64,000 bases of DNA from DASYHS01 sp035998295 (GCF_035998295.1 NZ_DASYHS010000024.1:1-64000), one strand, 5' to 3'. Shown: positions 40,913-50,704, numbered from the stretch's first letter. Notes: generated from the sequence alone by a model not told the origin. Translations and numbers: made by a program.

Positions 40913-42172
40913 GTGGCGCAGCCTTCGGTAATCGTCGTCGGGGCCGGAATCGTCGGGATGTCGGCCGCGCTGGCGTTGCGCATGCGCGGCCTGCCGGTCA
41001 CGGTGGTGGACCGCCAGGCGCCGGGCCATGGGACGTCCTTCGGCAATGCCGGCACCTTCGCGACCTACGAGGTGCAGCCGATCGCGACGCCCGGCATCCT
41101 GCGCAACGTCCCGCGCATGCTGCTCGACCCGTCGGGGCCGCTCGCGATCCGGTGGCAGTACCTGCCGAGGCTGCTGCCCTGGCTCGCCCGCTTCGTCGCA
41201 GCCTCGGCTCCCTCGACCGTCGAGCGCATCACGCGCGAGCTCGCCTCGCTGACCTCGCGCGCGGACGAGGGCTACCGCCCGCTGTTCGAGGTGGCCGGGG
41301 CGACGGACCTGATCCGGCGGGAGGGCGCGCTCTACGTCTACACCCGCACCGGCGCGCAGGACGTCCGGCGCCGGGCCGAGGAGTATCGCAGCCGCGGCGT
41401 GTGCGCGGTGCCGCTCGAGCGCGGGGAGCTTGAGGAACTCGAGCCCAACCTGTCGCCGGACTGCATCCGCGGGCTGCTCTACCCGGACGCCTTCCACACC
41501 GTGAGCCCGCTGGCGCTGACCGAGCGCTTCGTGCAGGCCTTCCTGGGCCTCGGCGGCACGATCGAGCAGGCGGAGGTCGCGGCGATCGACGCCGCGCCGG
41601 ACGGCGAACGCGTCGTGCTGCGGGACGGGCGCGTCCTCACGGCCGAGCGCGTCGTCCTCGCGGCCGGCGTCTGGTCCCGGGCACTTGCCGCCGGGGCCGG
41701 CGCCCGCGTGCCGCTCGACACCGAGCGCGGCTACCATCTCGTCTTCCCCGGGGCCGGGAACCTGCTGCGGCGCCCGGTCTGCTGGTACGAGCGCGGCTTC
41801 TACGTGACGCCGATGGCGGACGGGCTCAGGGTCGCGGGCACGGTCGAGCTGGGCGGGACCGAGGCGCCGGCGCGTGCGGTGCGCCTGCGCGCGCTGGAGC
41901 GCGGCGTGCGGGCACTGCTGCCGGTCCAGGGTGCGCCCGCGTCCGAGTGGATGGGCTTCCGCCCCTCGATGCCCGACAGCAAGCCGGTGATCGGGGCGAT
42001 GCCCGGCCGGCCGTCGGTCATCCACGCCTTCGGCCACGGGCATCTCGGCCTGACGCTCGCCGGGATCACCGGCCGGATCGTCGCCGACCTGGTGACCGGG
42101 GCGCCGCCGCCGCTCGACGTCGGCGCCTTCTCCCCGACCCGCTTCGCGCGGCGGGTCAGCGCTGCTGGGTGA
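40913..42172 (+). CDS. FAD-dependent D-amino-acid dehydrogenase-like oxidoreductase
   Basis: The 419-residue flavoenzyme of the DAO/DadA family oxidises the C-N bond of an amine, passing electrons probably to the respiratory chain. FAD is bound by VVGAGIVGMSAALALRMRG (residues 7-25) with Asp near 33. HGTSFGNAGTFATYEVQPIATPGI near 40 is characteristic of DadA-like proteins. RGYHLVFPG, WMGFRPSMPDSKPVIGAMP and the C-terminal FGHGHLGLTLAGITGRIVADL complete the pattern. The substrate may be a D-amino acid, hydroxyproline or another amine. The GTG is preceded by GGGGAGGGGGAA. It is divergent from the LexA-box gene but lacks its own LexA site. Confidence 0.9.
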   Translation: MAQPSVIVVGAGIVGMSAALALRMRGLPVTVVDRQAPGHGTSFGNAGTFATYEVQPIATPGILRNVPRMLLDPSGPLAIRWQYLPRLLPWLARFVAASAPSTVERITRELASLTSRADEGYRPLFEVAGATDLIRREGALYVYTRTGAQDVRRRAEEYRSRGVCAVPLERGELEELEPNLSPDCIRGLLYPDAFHTVSPLALTERFVQAFLGLGGTIEQAEVAAIDAAPDGERVVLRDGRVLTAERVVLAAGVWSRALAAGAGARVPLDTERGYHLVFPGAGNLLRRPVCWYERGFYVTPMADGLRVAGTVELGGTEAPARAVRLRALERGVRALLPVQGAPASEWMGFRPSMPDSKPVIGAMPGRPSVIHAFGHGHLGLTLAGITGRIVADLVTGAPPPLDVGAFSPTRFARRVSAAG

Positions 42173-42389
42173 GCGGAGCCTGAACCGGGGCCTGCGCCGC
42201 GGACTGCACCGGGTCCTGCAGCGCGGACTGCTGCGCCGCCGGTGCCGCGCGATGCGCCTCCAGCCAGCCGGTTATGCCGCTGGCGACCAGGAGCACCACC
42301 GTGACGACGAAGAGGCCGTGGATGATGAGCGAGTCGGACGTGACATGCCGGGAAGGCGCTTCGGCCTTTCTTGCGGCCATCATGGTCAT
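42156..42389 (-). CDS. Small single-pass membrane protein
   Basis: The 77-residue protein has a basic N-terminus, one hydrophobic helix (LIIHGLFVVTVVLLVASGI, about 21-40), and a Gln/Pro/Ala tail with PVQ/APVQ repeats. GGAG lies about nine bases before the ATG. Its 3' end overlaps the convergent oxidoreductase by 17 bases. I do not recognise it. The upstream gap is unusually A+T-rich for this genome and is a plausible promoter region. Confidence 0.6.
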   Translation of the reverse strand: MTMMAARKAEAPSRHVTSDSLIIHGLFVVTVVLLVASGITGWLEAHRAAPAAQQSALQDPVQSAAQAPVQAPLTQQR

Positions 42390-42561
42390 GGTACCGGAAA
42401 CTCCAGGGCGGGTATTTGCGGCTGATAGTAAAACTCTACGACTGATTGCCTAAAGATGGGTTAACGACATGCAAAACTTTGCCGTCGCAAAGAAATGCCG
42501 CTGAACTTCCGAAAATTCGATTGAATTTGCAGGGATCTCGGCAGGCGCCCCGGACGCGGCC

Positions 42562-42975
42562 TCAGCCGTCCTCGTCCGCAGCCGGTTCCGCCTCCACCCG
42601 GACGGGCGCCGTCCCGTCCTCGGTCATGTCCAGCCGCTCGGCGGCCGCGCGCGACAGGTCGATGACGCGCCCTTCGACGAAGGGACCGCGGTCGTTGATC
42701 TTGACCTCGACCGACTGGCCGTTCTCCAGGTTGGTCACCTTGGCCGTCGTGTCGAGCGGCAGCGACGGATGGGCGGCCGTCAGCCGGTTCTGGCGCATCG
42801 GCTCGCCGCTCGCGGTCGGCCGGCCTTCGAACCCCGGCCCGTACCAGGAGGCGGTTCCGGTCTCGACATGGGGCTCTTCCTCCGCCTGCGCCGGGGAGGC
42901 GGCCAGGAGGGCGAAGGCGGCGAGAAGGGCGGCTTGGACGGGGGCTTGGATGGAGGGCGTGCGTTTGCGCGGCAT
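42562..42975 (-). CDS. rlpA: RlpA-type double-psi beta-barrel septal lipoprotein/lytic transglycosylase homologue
   Basis: The 137-residue exported protein has a signal segment (AALLAAFALLAASPAQA) without a lipobox cysteine, followed by one RlpA-like double-psi beta-barrel: GTASWYGPGFEGRPTASGEP, LTAAHPSLPLDTTAKVTNL, and VKINDRGPFVEGRVIDLSRAAAERL. The His in TAAHPSLP and Asp in NDRGPF are the positions tied to lytic transglycosylase activity on denuded glycan strands. There is no SPOR domain, so septal targeting is not evident. It lies 13 bases downstream of a large hybrid kinase on the same strand and may be cotranscribed. Confidence 0.92.
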   Translation of the reverse strand: MPRKRTPSIQAPVQAALLAAFALLAASPAQAEEEPHVETGTASWYGPGFEGRPTASGEPMRQNRLTAAHPSLPLDTTAKVTNLENGQSVEVKINDRGPFVEGRVIDLSRAAAERLDMTEDGTAPVRVEAEPAADEDG

Positions 42976-42988
42976 CGTCGTCGGGCTC

Positions 42989-45900
42989 CTAGTCGGTTTC
43001 GGCGACGGATGCCAACAATCCTCCCGCCACTTCGTCCCGCCGCGTCGGCGCCGTGCCGTCCCGCACCCGGGCGATCACCGCCCGCAGGTCGGTGGCCGTG
43101 AACGGCTTCTCCAGGACCGGGAGCGCCGCCCCGCTGAGGAAGCCCTTGACCGACACGCTGAGCGTGTCGCCGGTGATGAAGACGAAGCGGCCGGCGAGAT
43201 CCGGCCATTTCGCCTCGACCCGGCGGTGCAGGTTCGGTCCGTCGAGCTCCGGCATGCGCAGGTCGCTGACGATCACGTCGTAGCGGCTGCCGGCCTCGAT
43301 CCTTTCCAGCGCGTCCATGCCGTTCTCGGCGATGTCGATCCGGTGCCCGTCCGGCTCCAGCGCCTCGGCCAGCATCAGGGCGATCTCGGGCTCGTCGTCC
43401 ACGATCATGATGCGCAGCGCCGCCGCCGCCGCCGCGCCGGTGGGGATGCTCGCCGGCACCGGGAGGGGCAGGGGCTGCGGCGCCTCGCGCGCGATCACCG
43501 GCAGGCGGACGACCAGCGTGGCGCCCCCGCCCGGCGTGTCCGCGACGGCGATGGTGCCGCCATGGGCATCGACGATGTTGTGGCAGATGCTGAGCCCGAC
43601 CCCGGTGCCGATCCCGGCCGGCTTGGTGGTGAAGAAGGGCTCGAAGATCCGGTTGCGGATATCGGCCGGCACGCCGGGGCCGTTGTCCGCGACCTCGAGC
43701 ACGGCGGTCGACGTCGCCGGCTCGTACCGGGTCGCGACGAGCAGCCTTCGCCCCGAGCGCCGTTCCGACAGCGCCTGGCGCGCGTTGACCACGAGGTTGG
43801 TGACGACCTGGTTCAACTGGTCGCCGTCGGCCCACAGGGTCGGCAGGTCCGTCGCCAGGTCGAGCGCGACCTCGACGCCGTCGGCCCGGAGCGCGTAGGC
43901 CACCAGTTCGAGCGAGGCGTCGACGATGTCGTTGAAGTTCACGTCGGTACGCTCGGGCGGCCGCCGCCGCGCGAGCGCCAGGAAGGTCTTGACGATGCGC
44001 GCGCAACGGTCCGCGGCCTTGTGGATCTTGGTCGCGCGGTTCCTGGTCCGCTCGTCGGGCGCCATGTCCTCCATCAGCACGGACTGGCCGACCACGACCG
44101 ACAGCGGGTTGTTCAGCTCGTGCGCGACGCCGGCGAGCAGGGAACCCAGGGCCGCCAGCTTCTCGGACTGGAGCAGGGCTTCGCGCTGGCGCGCGATCTC
44201 GCGTTCCGCCTCCTCCCGGAAGGTCAGGTCGTAGAGGCCGCTGACCGCCGCCGCATAGCCTTCGTACTCGATGATGCGGGCGGAGACGGCGGCGGGGAAC
44301 GTCGTGCCGTCCCAGCGCCGCAGCGTGATCTCCATCATCTCGACGCCGCCGTTGGCGCGCAGCCGGTCGATGAAGCGGTGGCGCTGGTCTTGGTCCGGGT
44401 AGAAGTCGGCGGCGCGGCACTGCAGCAGGACGGGGAGCGGCGCGCCGAGCAGGTCCGCCGTGCGCGGGCTCGCATAGAGGATGCGGCTGCCGTCCAGCGT
44501 CGTGATCACGACCGGGACGGGATGCGCCTCGGTGATGCCGCGGAAGCGGGCCTCGCTCGCGCGCAGCGCCTCCTCCGAGCGTTTGCGCTCGGTGATGTCG
44601 CTGAACAGCGTCACCGTGCCGCCGCCGCGCATCGGGCGGCGCCACAGCTCGATCACCCGCCCGTCGGGCCGCACCTCCTCGCGGCGCATCTCGTCGCGCG
44701 CCCGGTACTGGGCGAGCTGCTCGGCCAGCAGCGCCTCGCGGTCGCTGCCCGGGAAGTCCCCCCGGTCGAGGCGCCGGCGCAGCAGCGTCTCGACCGGCGT
44801 CCCGGGCTGGGTGACCTCGCGCGGCAGGCCGTACATCTCCAGGAAACGGTCGTTGGCGAGGCGCAGGTTGAGGTCGGCGTCGACGACGCTGATGCCCTGG
44901 GCGATGCTGGAGAGCACCGTCTCGAGGAAGCGCGTCTTCTCGGCCAGTTCCCGCTGGCTCTCGTGCAAGGCCTCCTCCGCGCGCCGGCGCTCGGTGATGT
45001 CGCGCACGAAGGCCGAGAACACGGTGTCGCCGGCGCTCGTCACCTCGATGATCGCGAGCTCCACCGGGAACACCGTGCCGTCGCGCCGCACCGCCTCGAT
45101 CTCGAACCGCCGGCCGATCAGGCGCGGCCCGCCGCTGGAGCGGTAGCGGCGCATGCCCTCGCGGTGGCGTTCGCGCAGGTGGCGGGGAATGATGACGTCG
45201 GCGAGCGAGCGGCCGAGCACCTCGCCCCGCGAATAGCCGAAGGTCCGTTCGGCGGCTGGGTTGAACTCGATGATGCGCCCTTCGGCGTCGGACGAGATGA
45301 TGCAGTCCAGCGAGGAGTTGAGGATCGCGGACTTCAGGTTCTCCGAGGTGCGCAGGGACGATTCCGCGCGCTTGGCCTCCGTGATGTCGCCGGTCGACCC
45401 GGCAAGCCGGACGACGCCGTTGCTGGCCCGGTCGCGCACCGCGGCGCCGGTCGTGCGCACCCAGCGCAGCACCCCGTCCGGGCAGATGATCCGGTAGTCG
45501 AGCGCGATCGTCCGCGACTGGCCGGCGAGGAAGGCGCGGAACTCCGCGGCGACCCGTTCCGTGTCGCCGGGGTGCAGCAGGCCGGACCAGAAGGGCTGTT
45601 CCGAGGAGGTCGCGCGCGGCGGCGGGCCGAACAGCTCCGCCATCCGGGGCGAGAAGTACAGCGTCCCGCGCGTCAGGTCCCAGTCGTAGAGGCCGGCGCT
45701 CGTCCCGTCGGCGGCGAGGGAGAACCGCTCGTTCGACAGCCGCAGCGCGCGCTCCTTCTCCTCCTGGCGGCTCTTGAACTGGCCGGCGATGCCGACCGCG
45801 AACACGATCGCGGACAGCCCGGCGCCGATGTGGAACAGGTTCGTGGTGACCGGCGTCGCCTCCAGCAGGCCCGCCTCGACCAGGCTGCCCAGCAGGGCGC

Positions 45901-46945
45901 CGGCCATCAGCGCCAGCAGCGCCGCCAGATAGACCACCGCGCCGTCGACGCGGGCCCGCAGCGCCCCGACCGCGGCGGCGAGGAACAGCGTCGCGACCAG
46001 GGCCGAGGCATAGGGCATCACCGCGGCGATCGCGCCGACGTCCACCGCCGCCAGCAGCGGCAGCGCGCCGAAGCCAACGGTCATCAGGCGCAGCACGAAG
46101 CCCAGTTCGGGCAGATGGTCCTCGACCTTGAGGAAGTCCCGGGTGAAGGAGATGCCGCAGACGATCGCGGCCAGGATCGCGACCTGCCCGGAATAGACGT
46201 TCCACCACGGGATGTCGGGCCATACCAGCTCGGCCAGGAAGCCGGTCTGGGAGCCGATGTACCAGGCGACCGACAGCTCGGTCAGGATCAGCCAGCCCTG
46301 GCTGCTCTCGCGCATCACCCGCCAGATGAAGAACAGGTAGATGCAGACCGTGAGCAGGATGCCGAACAGCATCCCGAACAGGAGCTGCTCGATCCGGTCC
46401 GTCCGGTAGAGCGATTCCACCGACTGCAGCGCCAGCGGCAGGGCGATGGCGTCGCGGTTCTCGATCCGCACGTAGACCGGGACCTCGGGGCCGGGCGGCA
46501 GGACCACCGGGAAGACCCAGTAGCGGTGGTCGAGGCGCGAGGAGTTGCCGGCCGAGAGCAGGCCGCCATGGCTGCTGGTCCAGCCGCCGCCGGGGCGGGG
46601 AACGTAGACCGAGATGCGGTCGACGACCGCCTGGCGGTAGACCAGGTACCAGGTCCGGGCGGGGCCGGTGACGTTGTCGAATTCAAGCCTGACCCACACC
46701 GCGGCGCCCTCGGGCCCGGGGCTGCGCGCCCCGGTGCCGGCCGGCTCGAAGCGCGAGGCCCAGGGCTCGCCGGTCACTTCGGACAGGTCGAGGCTCCCCG
46801 CCGGGTCGTCGAGCACCTGCAGGGCCCGGCCGAGCGGGTAGCTGTCCGCCTCGTGGTCGAGGACGACCGGATGGGCGAAGCCGCCGCCCGCCGGCAGGAG
46901 GGCGAGGACCGCCGCCACGATCATCGATCGAATGATTGCCGCCAC
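42989..46945 (-). CDS. 7TMR-DISM multi-PAS hybrid histidine kinase/response regulator
   Basis: The 1318-residue protein has a signal segment, a periplasmic 7TMR-DISM extracellular domain (PLGRALQVLDDP, WYLVYRQAVVDRISVYVPRPG), seven membrane helices (about 185-390), and four or five PAS units including FNPAAERTFGYSRGEVLG and VLSSIAQGISVVDADLNL. The kinase core has the phospho-acceptor His near 942 in GVAHELNNPL, N box NLVVNARQAL, and G boxes VADNGPGV and GVGLSICHNIV. A C-terminal receiver domain contains VSDLRMPELDG. No Hpt domain is present, so it may signal by self-contained phosphotransfer or through a separate Hpt protein. The GTG seven codons before MIVAAV is weakly supported by GGGATGGGAA; the long open frame farther upstream is not homologous to anything and overlaps osmC. 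Confidence 0.9.
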   Translation of the reverse strand: MAAIIRSMIVAAVLALLPAGGGFAHPVVLDHEADSYPLGRALQVLDDPAGSLDLSEVTGEPWASRFEPAGTGARSPGPEGAAVWVRLEFDNVTGPARTWYLVYRQAVVDRISVYVPRPGGGWTSSHGGLLSAGNSSRLDHRYWVFPVVLPPGPEVPVYVRIENRDAIALPLALQSVESLYRTDRIEQLLFGMLFGILLTVCIYLFFIWRVMRESSQGWLILTELSVAWYIGSQTGFLAELVWPDIPWWNVYSGQVAILAAIVCGISFTRDFLKVEDHLPELGFVLRLMTVGFGALPLLAAVDVGAIAAVMPYASALVATLFLAAAVGALRARVDGAVVYLAALLALMAGALLGSLVEAGLLEATPVTTNLFHIGAGLSAIVFAVGIAGQFKSRQEEKERALRLSNERFSLAADGTSAGLYDWDLTRGTLYFSPRMAELFGPPPRATSSEQPFWSGLLHPGDTERVAAEFRAFLAGQSRTIALDYRIICPDGVLRWVRTTGAAVRDRASNGVVRLAGSTGDITEAKRAESSLRTSENLKSAILNSSLDCIISSDAEGRIIEFNPAAERTFGYSRGEVLGRSLADVIIPRHLRERHREGMRRYRSSGGPRLIGRRFEIEAVRRDGTVFPVELAIIEVTSAGDTVFSAFVRDITERRRAEEALHESQRELAEKTRFLETVLSSIAQGISVVDADLNLRLANDRFLEMYGLPREVTQPGTPVETLLRRRLDRGDFPGSDREALLAEQLAQYRARDEMRREEVRPDGRVIELWRRPMRGGGTVTLFSDITERKRSEEALRASEARFRGITEAHPVPVVITTLDGSRILYASPRTADLLGAPLPVLLQCRAADFYPDQDQRHRFIDRLRANGGVEMMEITLRRWDGTTFPAAVSARIIEYEGYAAAVSGLYDLTFREEAEREIARQREALLQSEKLAALGSLLAGVAHELNNPLSVVVGQSVLMEDMAPDERTRNRATKIHKAADRCARIVKTFLALARRRPPERTDVNFNDIVDASLELVAYALRADGVEVALDLATDLPTLWADGDQLNQVVTNLVVNARQALSERRSGRRLLVATRYEPATSTAVLEVADNGPGVPADIRNRIFEPFFTTKPAGIGTGVGLSICHNIVDAHGGTIAVADTPGGGATLVVRLPVIAREAPQPLPLPVPASIPTGAAAAAALRIMIVDDEPEIALMLAEALEPDGHRIDIAENGMDALERIEAGSRYDVIVSDLRMPELDGPNLHRRVEAKWPDLAGRFVFITGDTLSVSVKGFLSGAALPVLEKPFTATDLRAVIARVRDGTAPTRRDEVAGGLLASVAETD

Positions 46946-47089
46946 GTTCCCATCCCGAACGGTTGCGGTGGTCTCGTATTGCCGCCGCGCAGTCCGACTT
47001 TGGCACAGGCCGCAATCGAAACGCGAGGGCAACGCTCGGGCGTCCCGGCTGTTTGCCGTTCCGTGGCAATCGTGATGCGGGAGGGTGGC

Positions 47090-47521
<432 letters not shown>

Positions 47522-47557
47522 TCGGAGGGACCGGCCGCCGCCCGCCCGTGCGGAGCC

Positions 47558-47588
47558 AGAGCGTTTCCGGATGAACCGGAAACGCTCT
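47558..47588. repeat. Dispersed palindromic repeat, copy A
   Basis: AGAGCGTTTCCGG and CCGGAAACGCTCT form a perfect 13-bp inverted repeat around ATGAA. A second copy lies 85 bases on. Such AGAGCGTTTCC-type palindromes are seen between genes in alphaproteobacterial genomes. It may terminate osmC transcription. Confidence 0.75.
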
Positions 47589-47673
47589 GGGATTTCGTGT
47601 TCCTCAAGCACCGGCGCCGCTCCGCGGCTCGGCTTGCGCCCCTGGCGGGGCGGGGGCGCGGTCGCGCCCCTTG

Positions 47674-47701
47674 GCGTTTCCGGATGAACCGGAAACGCTC
47701 T
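47674..47701. repeat. Dispersed palindromic repeat, copy B
   Basis: The same element as copy A, with GCGTTTCCGG/CCGGAAACGC paired around ATGAA and the outer left arm mutated (TTG for AGA). Its right end contains the stop codon of the ABC ATPase gene. A G+C-rich 85-base spacer separates the copies and includes a GGGCGCGGTCGCGCCC inverted repeat. Confidence 0.75.
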
Positions 47702-48488
47702 AGGTGCGGGCGGAGGCCCGGACCTCCTGCTCGATCAGCTTCCAGATCTCGTCGACCAGCCCGACGAATTGCGGAGCGCGCTTCAGGTCCAGGTCGCGCG
47801 GACGGGGCAGGGGGATGGGCAGCCGCCGGCGGACGGTGCCCGGCCGCGCGCTGAACACGATCACTTCGTCCGACAGGAAGACCGCCTCGTCGATCTGGTG
47901 GGTGATCAGGAGCACGGTCTTGCCGCTTTCCTGCCAGATGCGCAGCAGCTCCGTCTGCATGATCTCGCGCGTCTGCGCGTCGAGTGCCGCGAACGGCTCG
48001 TCGAGCAGCAGGATGTCGGGGTCGACGGCGAGGCCGCGGGCGACGTTCACGCGCTGGCGCATGCCTCCCGAAAGCTGGTGCGGGTAGTGGTTCTCGAAGC
48101 CGGCCAATCCCGCGAGTTCGATAAAGCGCCGTCCGGTCCGCGAGGCCTCCTTCCACTTCACGCCGGCGAGCGTCAGGCCGTAGGCGACGTTCTCGATGAC
48201 GGTCTTCCAGGGCAGCAGCGAGTCGTTCTGGAAGACGACGGCGCGGTCCGGGCCGGGGCGGGTGACGACCTTGCCGTTGACGCAGACGGTGCCGCCGGTG
48301 GGAGGCAGGAGGCCGTCGATGATGCGCAGGAGCGTCGACTTGCCGCTGCCGCTGGCGCCCACGATCGAGATGAAGGCGCCGCGCGGGACCTTGATGTCGA
48401 TGTCGCGCAGGGCGACGAGCTCCGCCTGCCCGGCACGCTTGAAGGTCTTGCTTACGCCCGCGACCTCCAGGATGTAGTCGGTCGTCAT
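47700..48488 (-). CDS. ABC transporter ATPase (NitT/TauT/SsuB family)
   Basis: The 262-residue ATPase powers uptake through the adjacent permease. Walker A is GASGSGKST (residues 42-50), the Q loop is VFQNDSLLPW, the signature is LSGGMRQRV, Walker B is ILLLDEPFAALD and the switch His is in LLITHQIDEAV. DSLLPWKTVIENVAYGL is characteristic of the taurine/sulfonate/pyrimidine branch. It is the last gene of a five-gene minus-strand operon; its ATG overlaps the permease stop (ATGA), showing translational coupling. Confidence 0.95.
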   Translation of the reverse strand: MTTDYILEVAGVSKTFKRAGQAELVALRDIDIKVPRGAFISIVGASGSGKSTLLRIIDGLLPPTGGTVCVNGKVVTRPGPDRAVVFQNDSLLPWKTVIENVAYGLTLAGVKWKEASRTGRRFIELAGLAGFENHYPHQLSGGMRQRVNVARGLAVDPDILLLDEPFAALDAQTREIMQTELLRIWQESGKTVLLITHQIDEAVFLSDEVIVFSARPGTVRRRLPIPLPRPRDLDLKRAPQFVGLVDEIWKLIEQEVRASART

Positions 48489-49273
48489 TCCTTCCTCCAG
48501 GGCGCGAGCCGCTCTTCGACGGATTGGAAGACCATGGAGCCGAAGAGGCCCATGGCGCCGAGAACGATCACGTAGGCGAGCAGCGTCGCGGTGTCGAAGG
48601 TCTGCCCGGCCGCCATGACGGCGAAGCCGAAGCCCGCGAAGGAGCCGAAGAATTCGGCCACCACGATGCCGACCAGCGCCCGCGCCCAAGCCACGCGGAC
48701 GCCGCTCACGATGAAGGGCAGGGCGTAGGGGAAGGTCACCGTCGTGAAGATCTGCCAGGATGTGGCGTTGAACGAGCGGGCCGCCTCGATCAGGTTCTTG
48801 TCGGCGGCGCGCAGGCCCGCCTCGGTCGTGACGACCACGGGAAAGACCGCGACCAGTAGCACCAGCACGAATTTCGACGAGAAGCCGAGCCCGAGCCAGG
48901 CGACGAACAGCGGCGCCAGCGCGATGATCGGGACGGAGTTGAGGGCGGACAGCAGCGGCCCGCCCATCAGGGAGAGGACGCGGCTCGAGGCCAGCGCCAA
49001 GCCGATCGCCACGCCGATCGCCACCGCCGCCGGAAACGACGTGCCCACCGCCGTGACCGTCGCGACGGCGTTGGTCCACATCGCGCCGGTCCTCACCTCC
49101 TCGAGGAAGGCCTCGGCGACGTCCAGCGGCGGCACCAGCAGCATGCGGTTGGTGACGAAGGTCGCCGTCAGCAATTGCCAGACCAGGAGGATGAAGGCGG
49201 TGGACAGGAGGACGCGGGACAGTCCCGCGCCCCGCGTGTCGCGATTGAGGTAGTCGTAGAACCGCTGCCACAT
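48485..49273 (-). CDS. ABC transporter permease (NitT/TauT/SsuC family)
   Basis: The 262-residue inner-membrane permease has six predicted helices: LLSTAFILLVWQLL near 24, then AVATVTAVGTSFPAAVAIGV and others. The EAA loop, which contacts the ATPase, reads EAARSFNATSWQIFTTVTFPYALP near 170. The ATG was chosen because GGGAAGG lies eight bases before it; the GTG three codons earlier has no room for a ribosome site. It follows the amidohydrolase by about 30 bases and overlaps the ATPase gene. Confidence 0.95.
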   Translation of the reverse strand: MWQRFYDYLNRDTRGAGLSRVLLSTAFILLVWQLLTATFVTNRMLLVPPLDVAEAFLEEVRTGAMWTNAVATVTAVGTSFPAAVAIGVAIGLALASSRVLSLMGGPLLSALNSVPIIALAPLFVAWLGLGFSSKFVLVLLVAVFPVVVTTEAGLRAADKNLIEAARSFNATSWQIFTTVTFPYALPFIVSGVRVAWARALVGIVVAEFFGSFAGFGFAVMAAGQTFDTATLLAYVIVLGAMGLFGSMVFQSVEERLAPWRKE

Positions 49274-49303
49274 GGCGCTCACCTTCCCGACCGGCCGGCC
49301 CGA

Positions 49304-50692
49304 TCAACCGGCATAGGCGGCGACGGCCTGGCGCCCGTAGCCCCGCTCGCCGACCACCTTGCCGTCCACGTAGACGGTCCTGCCGCGCACGATCGTGCGC
49401 ATGACCTGGCCCTTGAGCCTGCGGCCGGCATAGGGGCTCCACCCGCACAGGCTGAGGACGTCCTCGTTGCGGATTTCGAATTCCCGGTCGAGGTCGGCCA
49501 GGACCAGGTCGGCATGGCAGCCCGGCGCGATGCGCCCCTTCCCCTGGACGCCGAAGATCCGTGCCGGTCCGGTCGAGCACGCCTCGACCACGCGCGAGAG
49601 CGGGATCCGGCCCTCCGACGCGGCGTTCAGCAGCATGGAGAGATAGAACTGCGTGGACGGGGTTCCGGTATGGGCCTTCCAGCCGTCGGTCCAGCCGATC
49701 TCCTTCTCCTCCGCGAGATGCGGGGCGTGGTCGGTGGCCACGATGTCGATCGTACCGTTGTTCAGGCCTTCCCACAGCCCGGGAACGTTCTTCTCGGGGA
49801 CCCAGTAGGACAGCGCGTAGGAGCCGAGGCGCTGGATCGCGGACCAGTCGCATCCCAGGAACAGGGCCCATGGATTGATCTCGCAGGTCACCTTCTGCCC
49901 GCGCGCCTTCGCCTCGCGGATGAGCTGGACGCTGCCCGCGGTCTGGGTATGGAGGATGTGCAGATGGCATCCCGCGGCCTGCTGGAGCCGCAGCAGCGTC
50001 GCGATGGCGGTCTCCCAGATCATCCCGTCATGGGCCGCGTAGGCCTTGGCGTAGGCCAGCGCGTCCCGCTCGCCGCGGGCCCAGAACTCCTGCTCGATGA
50101 TGTCCATCAGCGCCTGGTCGTGCGGATGCACCATCAGCGGGACGTTGGCCTTGGCGCAGGCCTGCATGATCGCGAAGATCCTGCCGTGGTCATGCACGCC
50201 GATCCCCGGCATGTGCGGATAGTTGCGCCCGGTGTCGACGACCATGAAGAACTTGAAGGCCGCGATGCCCTGCTGCGCCAGGGCCGGCACTTCCTCCAGG
50301 ATCGTGGGCGCCGGATTGAAGTTCCAGTCCACGACCGCGTCGCGCTCGTAGATGGCGAACTGCTTGCGCAGGAGGTCGAGCGTGTTGGGCGGGGGGGTCA
50401 CGTTGGGCATCGCGACGCTGGTCGTCACGCCGCCCGCCGCGCATTGCAGGGTGGAGGTGTGGATCGTGTCCTTGTACTCGAAGCCCGGCTGCGTGCCTTC
50501 GCGATGATGGGAATGCATGTCGATGGCGCCCGGCAGGACGGCCAGCCCCGACGCGTCGATGATCGTGCCGGCACCGGCGGGCTCGTCGCCCGGCTCGTAG
50601 ATGGCCGCGATCAGCCCGTCCTCGATGCCGATGGAACCGCGGAACCGGCCCTCGGCGGTGACGATGGTGCCGTTCTTGATCAGCGTGTCCAA
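49304..50692 (-). CDS. Dihydroorotase/hydantoinase-family cyclic amidohydrolase
   Basis: The 462-residue metal-dependent hydrolase opens a cyclic amide or ureide ring. The beta-barrel ligands are visible: HxH in MHSHHREG (about residue 59), the carbamylated Lys in IAAFKFFM (about 148), His in MVHPHDQ, His in LHILHTQT, and Asp in DIVATDHAPH. The sequence is closest in style to allantoinase, dihydropyrimidinase and dihydroorotase subgroups; the substrate is not fixed. The start is TTG, supported by GAGGAG eight bases upstream, which lies in the end of the CobW gene, so translation is coupled. Placement with an uptake system and a metal GTPase suggests hydrolysis of an imported cyclic amide. Confidence 0.88.
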   Translation of the reverse strand: MDTLIKNGTIVTAEGRFRGSIGIEDGLIAAIYEPGDEPAGAGTIIDASGLAVLPGAIDMHSHHREGTQPGFEYKDTIHTSTLQCAAGGVTTSVAMPNVTPPPNTLDLLRKQFAIYERDAVVDWNFNPAPTILEEVPALAQQGIAAFKFFMVVDTGRNYPHMPGIGVHDHGRIFAIMQACAKANVPLMVHPHDQALMDIIEQEFWARGERDALAYAKAYAAHDGMIWETAIATLLRLQQAAGCHLHILHTQTAGSVQLIREAKARGQKVTCEINPWALFLGCDWSAIQRLGSYALSYWVPEKNVPGLWEGLNNGTIDIVATDHAPHLAEEKEIGWTDGWKAHTGTPSTQFYLSMLLNAASEGRIPLSRVVEACSTGPARIFGVQGKGRIAPGCHADLVLADLDREFEIRNEDVLSLCGWSPYAGRRLKGQVMRTIVRGRTVYVDGKVVGERGYGRQAVAAYAG

Positions 50693-50704
50693 GACTGTAG
50701 CTCC

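Noticed and set aside
47522..47611. N-terminal extension of the hybrid kinase up to the palindromic repeat
   Set aside because: About 220 extra residues would be antisense to osmC and carry no signal peptide or domain; the signal segment after position 46945 marks the true start region.
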